DNA from: Gnetum montanum
Lineage: Eukaryota; Streptophyta; Gnetopsida; Gnetales; Gnetaceae
NCBI GenBank assembly: GCA_015680685.1
Contig: MNCI01029622.1
Span: forward strand, 1,034,554-1,098,553
DNA length: 64,000 nucleotides
Reading direction: 5' to 3'
The notes under the pieces were generated by a model. It worked only from the letters and a program-made list of their open reading frames with translations, was not told the origin of the DNA and ran no database searches. The translations under genes and the position numbers were made by a program. Of this stretch, positions 33,348 through 44,031 are shown piece by piece (position 1 is the first letter of the stretch; the number at the start of each line of letters is the position of its first letter).

Positions 33348-34431
33348 TGAAACATCACAAAATTTGGAGCTCAGTATTTTTCCGACACCAAACAGGACCC
33401 TAGCTCTCCAGCGTATACGCCCAACTCCAGCATATACGCCCAACTCCAGCGTATACGCCCGGCTCTCCGACGTACATGCCCGGGTACTGCAGATGCACAC
33501 GCTTGATGACAAGATCTCCAATGATAGCATGAAGATAACACCGAAGAGCAACGATTGAACCAAGTGGACATCCTTCAGCGTATACACCCGGCGTGTACGC
33601 CCGACACCCTTCAGCGTATACGCCCGGTGTGTACGCCCAGCATTCACCAGCGTATACGCCCAGCGCTCCATCTCTGCCCAGTTCACGCCCAACATTTTCA
33701 GCGTATACGCCCAGCATATACGCCGACCTGATGTGGCGTATACACCCAGCAGTTGTAACATTTTGTATATTTGTAAAGTGTATGCACCCGGTCAACGCGC
33801 CACGTGTCTCCCATCCCGAGTCTAGCGTAACAACCTGTATAAAACCCCATTTTCCCACTTCATCCGGACGGTTCGCAAAATCCCGGAGCACCCCAGAGAA
33901 CATTTACGCTGTGAAAAAGAGAAGAAAACCTTCTTACGCTCGGAAGCCCTGCACGCTGTGGATCTAGTCTCTTACGCTCTGCTCGTCCTGCAAACTCTCC
34001 AAGTCACCTTTGTGTACGCCGGGGCTTTTCATCCGCCTTGTGTTCCCACAACTGCGTTAGATCGGTGCATTGTACTCTGACTCTGTAATTCCATTGTTTC
34101 ATTTGCTGCAAGTTATTTTACAGTTTTACGTCAATTTGGCCCACGCCTCATTTACGTTTGTTTACGCTCGCGCTTTGTTTGCATCCGTTTACGTTTTACG
34201 CTATTTTTGTTGTTTACGCCTGCACGCCGTTTACGCATAACCCAGCGTATTAGCACTTCGCATACGCGTGGGAAAATCCTTGTCTGATCCGCATGCGGAC
34301 CACTCAAGGTACTCTGCCTTTGCTGCATTCCAGGTCGCCCTCAGGTGAAGGCAGGGTCTTCTGTACGTGTCCTGCGATCCTGCGGCCTCTTTTTTCCTTC
34401 CAGCCGGAGACCGACGATTTCAGGTGGTACA
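33348..34431 (+). repeat. 3' LTR of Y
   Basis: 1084 bp, TGAAACATC...GGTGGTACA. It has the same order of palindromes, G-box and TATA box as the 5' LTR. It is longer by one repeat unit and by about 20 bp near the end. Confidence 0.95.
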
Positions 34432-34436
34432 CCTAT
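34432..34436. repeat. Target-site duplication of Y, right copy
   Basis: cctat is identical to 16857-16861. Element A's gag resumes directly after it. Confidence 0.92.
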
Positions 34437-36990
34437 CATGTTTCTGGTGGGCAATCTCTAATACATGTTTGTATTAGATATTCCTAGCTTTTAAGCATTT
34501 CTCTAGTAGTTTAGAGGATTCCATCGATAGTGGTGTATACTTTCAGTAATCCTTGCACTCAAAGTTAGGCCTTTGGGTAGCCCCTACCAATGTAGGTCAG
34601 TTGGTAGCATTGTGAGCTAGGGCCTTGTGTTGCTTAGCTATTGAGCCCCAGTTGGTTACTTTTGTGCTTGTGACCACTATTTCCACTATTGCATTTTTCT
34701 TATGTGCATTTTAGTTTCTACAAGATACATAGGCTAGGTCATTGCTAGCTTGTGTTGCCTCCTCTATGGCCTTTGTTTGGGCAAAGGCTTGGCTAAGAGA
34801 CTTTGGGGCCAGGTAATATAGTTTGGACTTGATGAACTCATTTACTGCACTACTAAAAATGGCCAATAGGTGCATCTCTACTAGGGATTCACACATTTCA
34901 CTCAATGTGACATTCTAGCATTAGAGGAATTTTGGCATGGGCTCTAGGGGCCCCTACGTAACCTACATGAGCTAGTCTTGGATTGCTTCCAGCTTTAGGT
35001 TGTACCTAAAACCTGTTAGAAATTGGCTTATGAGATCCACCAAAGAAGAGATTGAGGCCTTGGGTAGTGCACAATACCAATCTAAGGCCTTGCCAGTGAG
35101 TGACATGGGGAACATGTGCATGATGGCATGTGGATAGGCTTGAAGGAGCAAGCACTTAGATCAAAATGTAACCAAGTGTGTATTGGGATTCCCTTCACCA
35201 TTGTACTTGGTGAGCTGAGGTAGCAAGACCCCAATTGGAAGAGTTAGAGGTGGTACTATAGGACTTATTGGATTTTCTTGATAGAAGTCCACCACCTTGA
35301 CAATGTTGAAGGAGGTAGCTTTGAGTTGGTTGATCTCCTCCATCAAGCTTTGGATTAGCTAGAATGCCTAATCCAAGCTTGGGAATGTGCCAACTAGTTG
35401 CATTGGCTAGGCTTGTGTTGATCATACAGAATAGGGTTGGATTCTTGATTGTGGAGTTTGCTATTTTAACATCATAGTAGATGGTCATTACTAGTTTAAC
35501 ATCATAGTGGATAGGTTTAGTTGATGTGTTGGCTGAGGGATGGGTGTGCTGACCAAGGTGGACCACACAGGAGTGGGTTGGATAGACGCCATGGGCACTA
35601 ATGAGACGTGGGATGCCTAAGTCATCTAGGGCTAGGAGGTGGCCCCTGTGTAAGTATAGGGTTGGGAAAATGCAACAGTAGCTTGCAAGGAAGGTTGAAT
35701 TGGCATGATCACCATCTCAAAGAGAATGGGTGGGCCAAACCAAGGAGGGGCCATACTAGGAAGTGATTGTTGGAAGATGATGTAGAGGGGGCTCTTGCAT
35801 TTGGAGTAGGCCTCGAATTCATCTTCTTCCTTCTGTTAGGCTTTCTCATAGGTTGTCCCTATGTCATGCTTATTTGCACAGATGAGTTGGGACAACAACT
35901 AGTGATAGGACTCCATGAGTGGGATTATTTCAAATAAGGTAGGGTTGTACTCTCATCCATCCCAATGGACTCATTCGTAATCTTGTTTTGCCTCAAGGAC
36001 AAGGTGATCCACTAGTAATCTTACTTGGATTTTGGCACAAACAAAATTGTATTATTTGTGGCTTAGTGTGGCATGCTTTGGGTGGATCTTGGTATCAAAT
36101 GTGTTAGACACTGACATGAAAGGTTGTTCTAGATTCATATTCATAGGTTGGGTTATGAGAGTTTCTATTTGCAAAAAATCCCTAACTTTGAAAACTACAG
36201 AAAAATGACTAAGTCTATTGGTAGCAGAAAAATGGATAAGTATAAAAATGTAGAAAAATGGCTAAGTGTAAAAATGCTGAAAAATGACTAAGTATGGAAA
36301 CTACAAAAAAATTAAATAAGTGTAAAACTATAGAAAGTTTGGCTAAGTATGAAAATTTAGAAAAAATGCTAAGTATGAAAGTTGTTAAAAATGGCTAACT
36401 CCAGTGCTACACTCACTATGCTAAAGCTTACCACACTCGCTATGCTGGAGCTTGCTATGCTCGCTAAACTAGAGCTTGCTACTCTCTGAAAACTTGTTAC
36501 ACTCTCTAGAGAATCCAAAGTTTTGGCTAAGTGCCAATTAAAGAAATGTATAAGGAAATGGTGAGGCACTCCTTCTAGCAGCAAAAATTGTGATGTCCAA
36601 AAATGTTGGTGGCTAGAACACCAACAGGTATAGGGAGCTCTTGCATTTGGAGTAGGCATCAAATTCATCTTCTTCCTCCTATTAGGCTTTCTCATAGGTT
36701 GCCCTCTCATCATGCTTGTTTGCACAGATGAGTTTGGACAAAAACTAGTGGTAGAAATCTATGAGTGGGATTATGTCAAACAAGGTAGGGTTGTACTCTC
36801 TTCCATCCCAATGGACTCATTCGTAATCTTGTTTTGCCTCTAGGTTGAGGTGATCCACTAGTAATCCTACTTGGATTTTGGCACAAAAAAAATTGTATTG
36901 TTTGTGGCTTAGTGTCGTATGCTTTGGGTGGATCTTGGTATCAAATTTATTAAACACTGACGTGGAAGGTTGATCTAGATTCATATTCAT
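34437..36990 (-). pseudogene. gag of element A, N-terminal and capsid part
   Basis: Read on the minus strand from an ATG near 36990 (MNMNLDQPS). A SHKQYNFFCAKIQ segment near 36900 matches the QYNFICIKIQ of Y's gag N-terminus. The Gag domain is clear at 35346-35161 (KVVDFYQENPIS, LTKYNGEGNPNTHL) and 34905-34711 (AVNEFIKSKLYYL). Stops occur throughout. The N-terminal part is present twice because of a tandem duplication. A small boundary-type array (about 35462-35520) interrupts the central region. The C-terminal part is on the other side of Y, at 16856 and below. Confidence 0.8.
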
Positions 36991-37419
36991 AGGTTGGGTT
37001 GTGAGAGTTGCTATTTGCAAAAAATCCCTAACTTTGAAAACTATAGAAAAATGACTAAGTCTACTGATAGCAGAAAAATGGATAAGTACAAAATGTAGAA
37101 AAATGGCTACATGTAAAAATGCAGAAAAATGGCTAAGTATGGAAACTACAAAAAATTAACTAAGTGTAAAACTATAGAAAGTTTGGCTAAGTATAAAAAT
37201 ACAGAAAAAATGCTAAGTATGAAAGCTGTTAAAAATGGCTAACTCACTATGCTAGAGCTTGCCACACATGCTACGTTGGAGCTTTCCATGCTTGCTATGC
37301 TGGAGCTTACTATGCTCTAAGAACTTGTTATGCTCTCTAGAGCATCCAATGTTTTGGCTAAGTGCCAATAAAAAAAATATAGAAGGAAGTGGTGAGGCAT
37401 TCCTTCTAGCGATAGAAAT
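35791..37419. repeat. 846-bp tandem duplication in A (gag 5' part, leader, PBS, LTR edge)
   Basis: Copy 1 is about 35791-36636 and copy 2 starts at 36637 with the same 'gctcttgcatttggagtagg' anchor. Both contain the gag N-terminal region, the leader with 'aaaaatg-gctaagt' repeats, and a PBS complement (ccttctagc at about 36570 and 37402). Copy 1 then carries about 40 bp of LTR start (to about 36630) before copy 2 begins. Confidence 0.85.
37398..37414 (-). promoter_or_regulatory. Primer-binding site of element A
   Basis: Minus-strand TATCGCTAGAAGGAATG lies 5 nt from the LTR end. It resembles the PBS of B and Y with first-base changes. Confidence 0.7.
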
Positions 37420-38965
37420 TGTGATGTTCTAAAATGTCAATGGCTGGAACACCAACAAGTCAATGGGTATACAGTGTAACCTTGAATCTATGTGAGGGCC
37501 ATGCTAGAAAATGGAAACAAGGTGCCCTAAATGGTCTGGTTGATCAGACAAGGACTTACATGGTGTTAGAATGACCATATGTAAGAAGAGTTTATATTGG
37601 GTTACGCATGGATACTAAGACTAGCTAGGCTAGAGCATAGCAAGGTGTCCTAGCCTGAAAAAAATGATGTAACCATGCAAATACATATGAAAAAGTGAGA
37701 AAATACAAGAGTTATGCTGAATACCAAAGAGAAATGCAATAGATTTTGAGAATAGAAATGCATTGCCACAAAAGGGGGAGTGTAGCTAATTCCAAAAGGG
37801 CCTCAAAAGGTACACACTGTATAATAGGCACAATAAGAGCATAGACACAGCCTCAGTGGTGTTAGGCTATGAAGTCTAGTGCTTGCTGTGATGAACTATG
37901 CTTGTTGGGTTGGTCACCATGGTGTACTGTGTGATGTTCTGAAGGGCTGCAACAGGGATGTAGTGGATCGTGATGTGCAACTCTACCTCTTTGCCAATGT
38001 GGTGTTTTCTGGGTCTTGTTCACCCATGGAGATAAGTGCCAAGATGCCAAAGTGCCAAATGCTAAATAAAAGTGCCAACTGCCCCACTAGTGTAAAATGG
38101 AAGCTAACCCCTGAAACATTAGGGCGTAATCCCAGTGTCATATAACCCCACTAGTGTACAAAATTGCCCTTTCTATTTATATGACTAGGGTTAGCCCAAA
38201 ATGCAGATTGGATGCTATGTGGTAGTGTGGTAGGTGGGACCATAAGAAGAATCCAAAAAATTTTCTAAGTCCAAATGTGACAAGAAAAAGTTTAAAAAAT
38301 TTTCTAACTTTGGCTACTACGCTTGTCCTGTGTTACATGTAGGATATGGGACACTGGCTGCTACACTTGTCCTATGTTATGTGCAAGACACGAGATGCTC
38401 TCTTAGGGATAGGGTGTAGCATGGACACATAGAAGAATTTGGTAAAAATTGTAATTCTTATTCTTGCTATGCTGGCTATACTCTAGAGCATAGTAGGAGG
38501 GGTAGCCTTAGAAGTTAGAAAATTTTCCAAATGCCTCTTCCATGATAAGCTAGCTTGACAACTTCTTACTTTAGACTTAGGCAAAACTAGACACTAAAAA
38601 GTGTGCTATGCTAGCTACACTCTAGAGCATAGCAAGCAAAGTGAGAGCATAGCAAAACACTTAGAAAAATTTTCATGTGACTGCTATTGACATTTAGAAA
38701 ATTTTGCAAAATAGGCCTTGATGCATGCTACACTAGCTACGTTGGAGAGCATAGCACCAACAACTAGAAAAATTTACCAAGTTTTGACACTTAGACAAAT
38801 TTGTAGGAAGGGCAATTATTCTAACACTTAGAAAAAATTTGCAAATCTAGCAGTGGGAGCTAACTACACTCAACACTTAGAAAAATTTGGGCAAAGTGCC
38901 ACTGTTTTGACACTTAGCTAAATTTCTAGTTGAGATGTCAAGACCTAAAATTTTATGGTATTTCA
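37420..38965 (-). repeat. 5' LTR of element A (right)
   Basis: 1546 bp, beginning tgtgatgttctaaaatg and ending GGTATTTCA on the plus strand. It aligns along its length with 11663-13176, with small indels such as an extra 'cccagtgtcatataaccccactagtg' region near 38130. CTCTAGAG palindromes lie near 38466 and 38613. Confidence 0.88.
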
Positions 38966-40890
38966 ACCTTTTCTTGGCCCTTAGCCCAAGCACTCTAGTG
39001 GCTAAGATGTTCACCATTATTGACTCCTTCAGTAGCAATGCCTATCACTTTGTCACCCGTATGCACAAAGTGAGGGTGGTCCTAGACCTTAGCAATGCTT
39101 TCTTTGCAAACTTCTTTGGCCTTCTCTCTAAAGGCCCATTAGTCATTAACAAGGCCAATAGAGAGGTGGACTACAAAGGAGATATTAAGAAGTGGTTGAG
39201 AACCACTTAATCTCACAAAGGCATCGTAGTTGTAGACATGCTTGTGCCTGAGGTTTGGGAGCTCTGCCCTCTTATTCATGCCCGTGCTTTTCCAAATCTT
39301 CTCTCCCAAGGAAAAATCCTTGGGGTAGAGCATGTGTAGCTGATGAGGGAGGTTTTGGAGGAGGGAACTAGATTTAACAAGGCCTCCATCATCATAGTCA
39401 GACTACAAGCAAAGATCACTAGACTTTTCCACAACCTGCAAGCAAGGTCTCATGTTCACTTCACATTCTTCATAGCATATCTATGAAGGTTTGCAGAGAT
39501 CCTGGTAATCCAAGAAAATGAGCATTGGGTTGTGCAGGATTGTGAGTAGCTATCCAAGCCTTGGGTTAAGCACTTATTTGTGACCACTTGTGTGTAAGAC
39601 CCCCTAGAGGGGATTAATGAGTCATCCTCAGTTACAACGAAAGCTCATCTGAGGAGCTCACAATCACACTATTCTCATGATAGTGCAAGTGAGTGCCCCC
39701 AAATGATCATTGGGGATGTAGGCAAGGCCAATTGGTACATTGCAGAGACTGTAGGACCTTCCAAGACAAAAATCAATAGGTCATGCCTAGCAAAGGAGGC
39801 TACTCCTATGGTCGGACAGGTGATTGTCAAGAAGGTCAGCCTCAAGATATCCATCTTTTGTTCAGTGGTTATAGGTTAGTGAACATGCCTTAGATGAACT
39901 TAGCTAGTATTTTTTCATATTTATAATTTTTATGTTTTCTTGCTATGTCATGCTAATTCCACTATGCTATGCTTGTGAGTTAGACAAGAGGGCTACTAAA
40001 GAAGCAGCGACAGTGATGGCAATAGAGAAAACTCCTCCTCAAGTTAAAGAGGAGGAAGCACACTGAGGGGAGATACTCAAGGCCACATGGACCTTTCAAA
40101 AATTTCACGTAGAGGGACTATTCCATCCTAAGGGTGATTTTGCTAGCCTCTTTAATAATGTGCAATTGGGAGATCCTCCTGTGCTAACACCTGAGGGCTT
40201 GCTAGGTAAATGCTTTAATTTTCCATCTACTTTCACTCTTTACTATTGAATCTTTCACTATTTAACTATTAAGTATTTCATTGTGTTGGGTTGTAGCCTT
40301 AAATTTCCCTACTGCATGAAGCCATGGGTAGAGACACCAAATAATTTTTCCTTCATGGAAGGCATAGTTGAGGACATGGTGGATCACATATAGCAAGTGG
40401 ACCCTGAGCTTAGTATGTATGTTATTTTTCTTGAATTGATTTACTACTTTTATTCTTAGTCTATGGATAATATTGATTTTCCTATTATATGCTAATAGGT
40501 TCTAAGCTTTTTTGGGATCTGAACAGGGTGGCCAAGATGGATGTTCTCCGTGAGTACCCCCCCTTCCCACCCCAAGGTGGAGAAAGTGCATGCTTTCCAA
40601 TGTGAAGGTACTATAGATCTATAGGTGCTTGAATGATCACCTATGGAAACATGTGCACAAGCTTGTGGAGACCATGTTGAGCTTGAGCACAAAGAACGAC
40701 CTTTAGTCTAGTTATGATTTTTTATTAGCTCAAGCATAGAGAGATAGTACCTAATAGACTATAGAGATTTGTTATGCTAGGTACTGGTTGGTGATCTAGG
40801 ACAAAAATGAGGCTACCTAAGAGATTATTTAGTAGAGGCTTTAGATGGATCTACTTGTCTAGAAGAGCTAGATGCATAACAGCGAGAGAA
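38966..40890 (+). pseudogene. Antisense gene of element E, 3' part (exons 4-7, truncated)
   Basis: Continues from 11662. Rest of exon 4 to about 39868, exon 5 39984-40205, exon 6 40297-40412, exon 7 from 40499 to a break near 40.87-40.90 kb. Joined across element A without one TSD copy, exon 4 is 1044 nt, against 1041 in Y and 1046 in B. Exon 4 keeps NAFFANFFGLLSKG, related to LFGMPADG in Y. Exon 6 keeps WVETPNNFSFMEGI, matching Y and B. Exon 7 keeps YARYW and MDLL, which align with the coiled-coil part of Y and B. Exon 8 is absent. Stops occur in exons 4, 6 and 7. The right end is a junction with LTR D. Confidence 0.78.
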
Positions 40891-41048
40891 TATGAATGTC
40901 CATGCATATGAAAATAAAAAGAAATAGATACACTAACAATTTAAAGCACTATAGAAGAAGAAATGAAATGAGAGTGTGAGTAAACAAATGCACCACCCCA
41001 AGATTGGGGGACGTGGCTTTTGATTAAATGATGTCTACAAGTGGCGTG
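40891..41048 (-). repeat. LTR D, left fragment
   Basis: From about 40895 the sequence resembles the inner part of the A and B LTRs ('aaatgcaccaccccaagattggggg'). The first ~250 bp of a typical LTR are not seen, so this end is truncated or very diverged. It is interrupted at 41049 by element B and continues at 58817. Confidence 0.55.
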
Positions 41049-42515
41049 TGTAGCGACCAAAAACGTCGATGGCTAGAAAAATGCTGAGGGGCCATCGGCC
41101 GCTTGATAGTCTTAACCCCGTCTCTGTGGGAGGGCCATGCTAGATGGGACAAAAATGGGGTGCCCTGAATGGTCTAGTCAATCAGACAAGGAATTAGTTG
41201 GTGTCTATATAACCTTTTGCAACATGTGACTTAAAGAAAATGAGATTGATAGCGTGAAGTAATGTTTAAATGCAAAAGAAATAGGAAAAAATGTAAAATG
41301 CAATAGAAAATAGGAGATAATGTAGAAATGCAATTAGAAAAATGCACCGCTTTGAAGATATGAGCTTGCTCTGTCAAGATGGATACAATCGGTTGCACAA
41401 CAATGGGAAGTGTAGAGATCCCGAGAGTAACCAAGACGTGTAGAGAAAGAGGGCTGTGTTCTCGAACGTGGACTTTGGTGTTAACAATGTGAAGTTCTAC
41501 CAAGGTGGTAGAAAAGAATAGAACGAAATGCCCATTGAGAATGCTAACTATTTACAATGTTAAAATAGAAAGCTTACAATGCCAAAGAATGCTAGAGAGC
41601 TAGAAGCTTCAGAGGGTGAGCCAGTGGATCATGTGAAAAAGGACCAGAGAGAGTTTAAGCATAGCTCATTGGAGTATTTATAGGACCAAGGGTGTGTGAA
41701 AGATGTGATTTGAATGCCACATGCCTTGGACCTATGCTAACCTGTCTATGCTGCATGTGCCTATATGACCATTGGGGGAGCTTGCCACGCTGTAATTACG
41801 AGTTGGCTATGTTGTAATTACATTGTCAGAGTAATGGTGCAATTAGGTGAGGTGCATTAATTTCACGTAACTGCTTGCCACTTTGCTATGCTCTCTAGTG
41901 TAGCATGTTGGCTTAGTGTAGTTTCTTGCTATGCATCTTGCTGCATGTGTAGAAAGCCTTTGAAACATGTAGGCTATTCATTGCATGTGTGCTATGCTAT
42001 GCTATGCTACATAGTGTAGCGACTTGCCTTAGTCACAAAAATGTTGCCAATTTGTAAAATTTTCCTTTTGCACTATGAAACTTGCAAACTTCCTAATGTT
42101 GTCCTTTGAGTTTCCTCCTATCAACTTTTGTAGAATTACTACACCTCGCTGCGGCATGTTGCTAAGCGTAGTGTAGCAGCAAACATGACTTGATGTCAGC
42201 CAAGTTCACTACTGTCTGATGGAAGGAAATATTGCTGAAGGACTTGGAGTCGGGCGAGGGGACTGGTCATCTAGCTTTTGCTATGCTGTGCTACATTACA
42301 TAGCATAGCGTAGCATTGTACTTCTGCAAACATCTTCTGAAGTTTGCTACGCTACATGGCATAGCGTAGCGTAGCAAGGCTCCTTGACTTAAAAAACTTA
42401 CTGAAGCGGACAATTTGAGAATTAGAGCATCCATCTCCTAAAGAACTATCATAACTCTATGCAAATTGTAAAGGCCTGGTGAAGTAAGAATGTCTTCAAA
42501 TTTTGAGGTGTTTCA
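41049..42515 (-). repeat. 3' LTR of element B
   Basis: 1467 bp, TGTAGCGACC...GTGTTTCA. A minus-strand TATA-like CTATAAATAC lies in 'ggagtatttataggacc' (about 41671-41686). The inner part is rich in 'gctatgctacatagcatagcg' style inverted motifs (about 41985-42025 and 42285-42380). Confidence 0.93.
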
Positions 42516-43569
42516 TTGGTCCCTCTTTATCAATGTCTGGAGGATGGGCTCGAGAGACGTTGACAAAGAAAACAAAATACCACCGAAGACACGATGCTGA
42601 TGTTGTCGCTCAGTGACCGTTGAGACATCGCTTGGCTATGCTTGAGAGTGAAAAGGTGAAGCAGGGAGGAAGGAGTTTAGGAGAAGGGTAAAGATGATGT
42701 TTAGCAAAGCCCCTCATTAGAGTGCTTGTGAGGGACTTTTTCGCATTTCCATCTCTACCTTTGCTGGCCTTCGACCCTGTGTAGAACAAGTGTTCCTTTC
42801 CTAGGATGAGCTATGTTACATCTTGGGGGTTTTAACCTGCCTATAGATGCTTACCATGTGGCAAGCTACATAACGCACATCATGGAACTTGCACCCTGAA
42901 GTAGCCAGGGTAGTTGAGGCATCCTCTTTGCGATGCTATAGCATTTGCTGCTGTAGCTAGTTGTACTCTCAGTCACACCTTGTAAGCATGATGGAGAGTG
43001 AGATGCAAAGTGATGGTGGGACTCTTGCTTGTTGTAGACATTGTTGAAGCTCTTGGACACCTATGCTAGTGCATGGTGTCCAAAGCAGGTAGGCCAGTAG
43101 TGGCCTTGGCAGTATCAGCGTGGAGGAGCTAGCCTCGAAAGCATCGGGAGTTGTTGTGAGTGTGGATGCTCTAGAATTACTACCAAAGGCATGCATTCTA
43201 AGTTCAGCTATGGGATTAGCTACCACATAGCTAAACGTCAAGCGAGCCAAAGTGTTGGTAAGGAGCTGGAGGGTAACAACATTATGGCTGGGCCACAATA
43301 CTACTAGAACTCTAGCTGCGGGAACTAGCCAAGGAACTACCGTTAGGACGGTGGGCCATGGCGACGGGAGGTCCGGAGGGCCAATGTGATGCCATATGAC
43401 ATCTCCAAAGGGTTAGCATGATGCCAAGGGTGGCAGCATCATGTGTGTTCCAAACCATGTTCCCATTGCATTGTGAGCTGCATTCTAAAGCTGTGATGTC
43501 CCACCCGCATGTCAGCACCGTGCATGCTCGTTCGATGTGTACTTGCCGTAGATGCATGCTAGGGATGTA
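42516..43569 (-). other. PPT and 3' UTR of element B
   Basis: The coding-strand PPT (complement of ttggtccctcttta) is at 42516-42529. A single 'cctttcctaggatgagctatgttacatc' box at about 42793-42825 is shared with D, E and A. No gene is seen; open frames at 42866-43298 lack any similarity to element proteins. Confidence 0.6.
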
Positions 43570-44030
43570 AAGCGAACCTAGTTTAAGGTCTTGGTAGACC
43601 GTGTGCTGGTTTAGAGTCCCAATGGATTGCTATGCTAGTTTAAGGTCCCAGTAGACTGTACATTCTAGTTTAATGTCATAGCGAACGTGTCGTGCTAGTT
43701 TATAGTCATAGCGGACTAGCTGTGCCAATTTTATGTCATAGTGGATGGTTGCTGCCAATTTAACGTCGTAGCAGATGATGGTTGATGCTGTTGTTTCCAG
43801 TTTATCGTCGTAGTAGATGGTGGTTGATGCCGCTAGTTTAACATTGTTGCAAATGTTGGTTGATGCTTTCATTGCCAGTTTATTGTCGTAGCGGACGATG
43901 CTCAATGCTGCTAGTTTAACGTCATTGCGAATGCTGTAGGAGGTTGTTGCCAGTTTAACATTGTAGTGGATGGTGCTATGTGCTGTTACCAGTTTAACAT
44001 CATAGCAGATGTTGCTGGGTGTTTCCATGC
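43570..44030. repeat. Boundary repeat array after integrase (B)
   Basis: About fourteen units of 'gctagtttatagtcatagcggac' type. On the coding strand the core is ATGAC-n-TTAAACT. A 132-codon minus-strand frame runs through it (repeating YDVKLA). It reflects units of about 24-36 bp and is not counted as a gene. Confidence 0.88.
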
Positions 44031-44031
44031 T

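Larger units (their letters stand above)
16862..34431 (+). mobile_element. Element Y: full-length 17.6-kb Tat-like Ty3/gypsy retrotransposon with antisense gene
   Basis: 5' LTR 16862-17893, PBS at 17899, gag-protease 18550-22641, antisense gene 27886 to 23247, pol 28497-31954, PPT 33335-33347 and 3' LTR 33348-34431, with identical 5-bp TSDs. The length is far above ordinary gypsy elements (about 5-12 kb). The extra length comes from the 4.6-kb antisense gene, its 5' region and long repeats. Y keeps many CpG sites that the older elements around it have lost, which fits youth. In-frame stops mean it is not autonomous as read. Confidence 0.93.
11663..38965 (-). mobile_element. Element A: gag-protease-only Tat-like LTR retrotransposon, split by Y
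   Basis: LTRs at 11663-13176 and 37420-38965 share one orientation. The element has a PPT by the left LTR, a PBS by the right LTR, and TSDs acctc/acctt. Without Y (16862-34431 plus one TSD copy) it is about 9.7 kb. Its interior carries gag, linker and protease but no RT, RNase H, integrase or antisense gene. It sits inside exon 4 of E's antisense gene. It is probably a non-autonomous derivative that would have depended on enzymes from relatives. Confidence 0.85.

Noticed and set aside
43630-44028. 132-codon minus-strand frame with repeating YDVKLA
   Set aside because: It runs through the boundary repeat array. The repeated peptide follows from the repeat units, and the frame is not shared by the arrays in Y or E.
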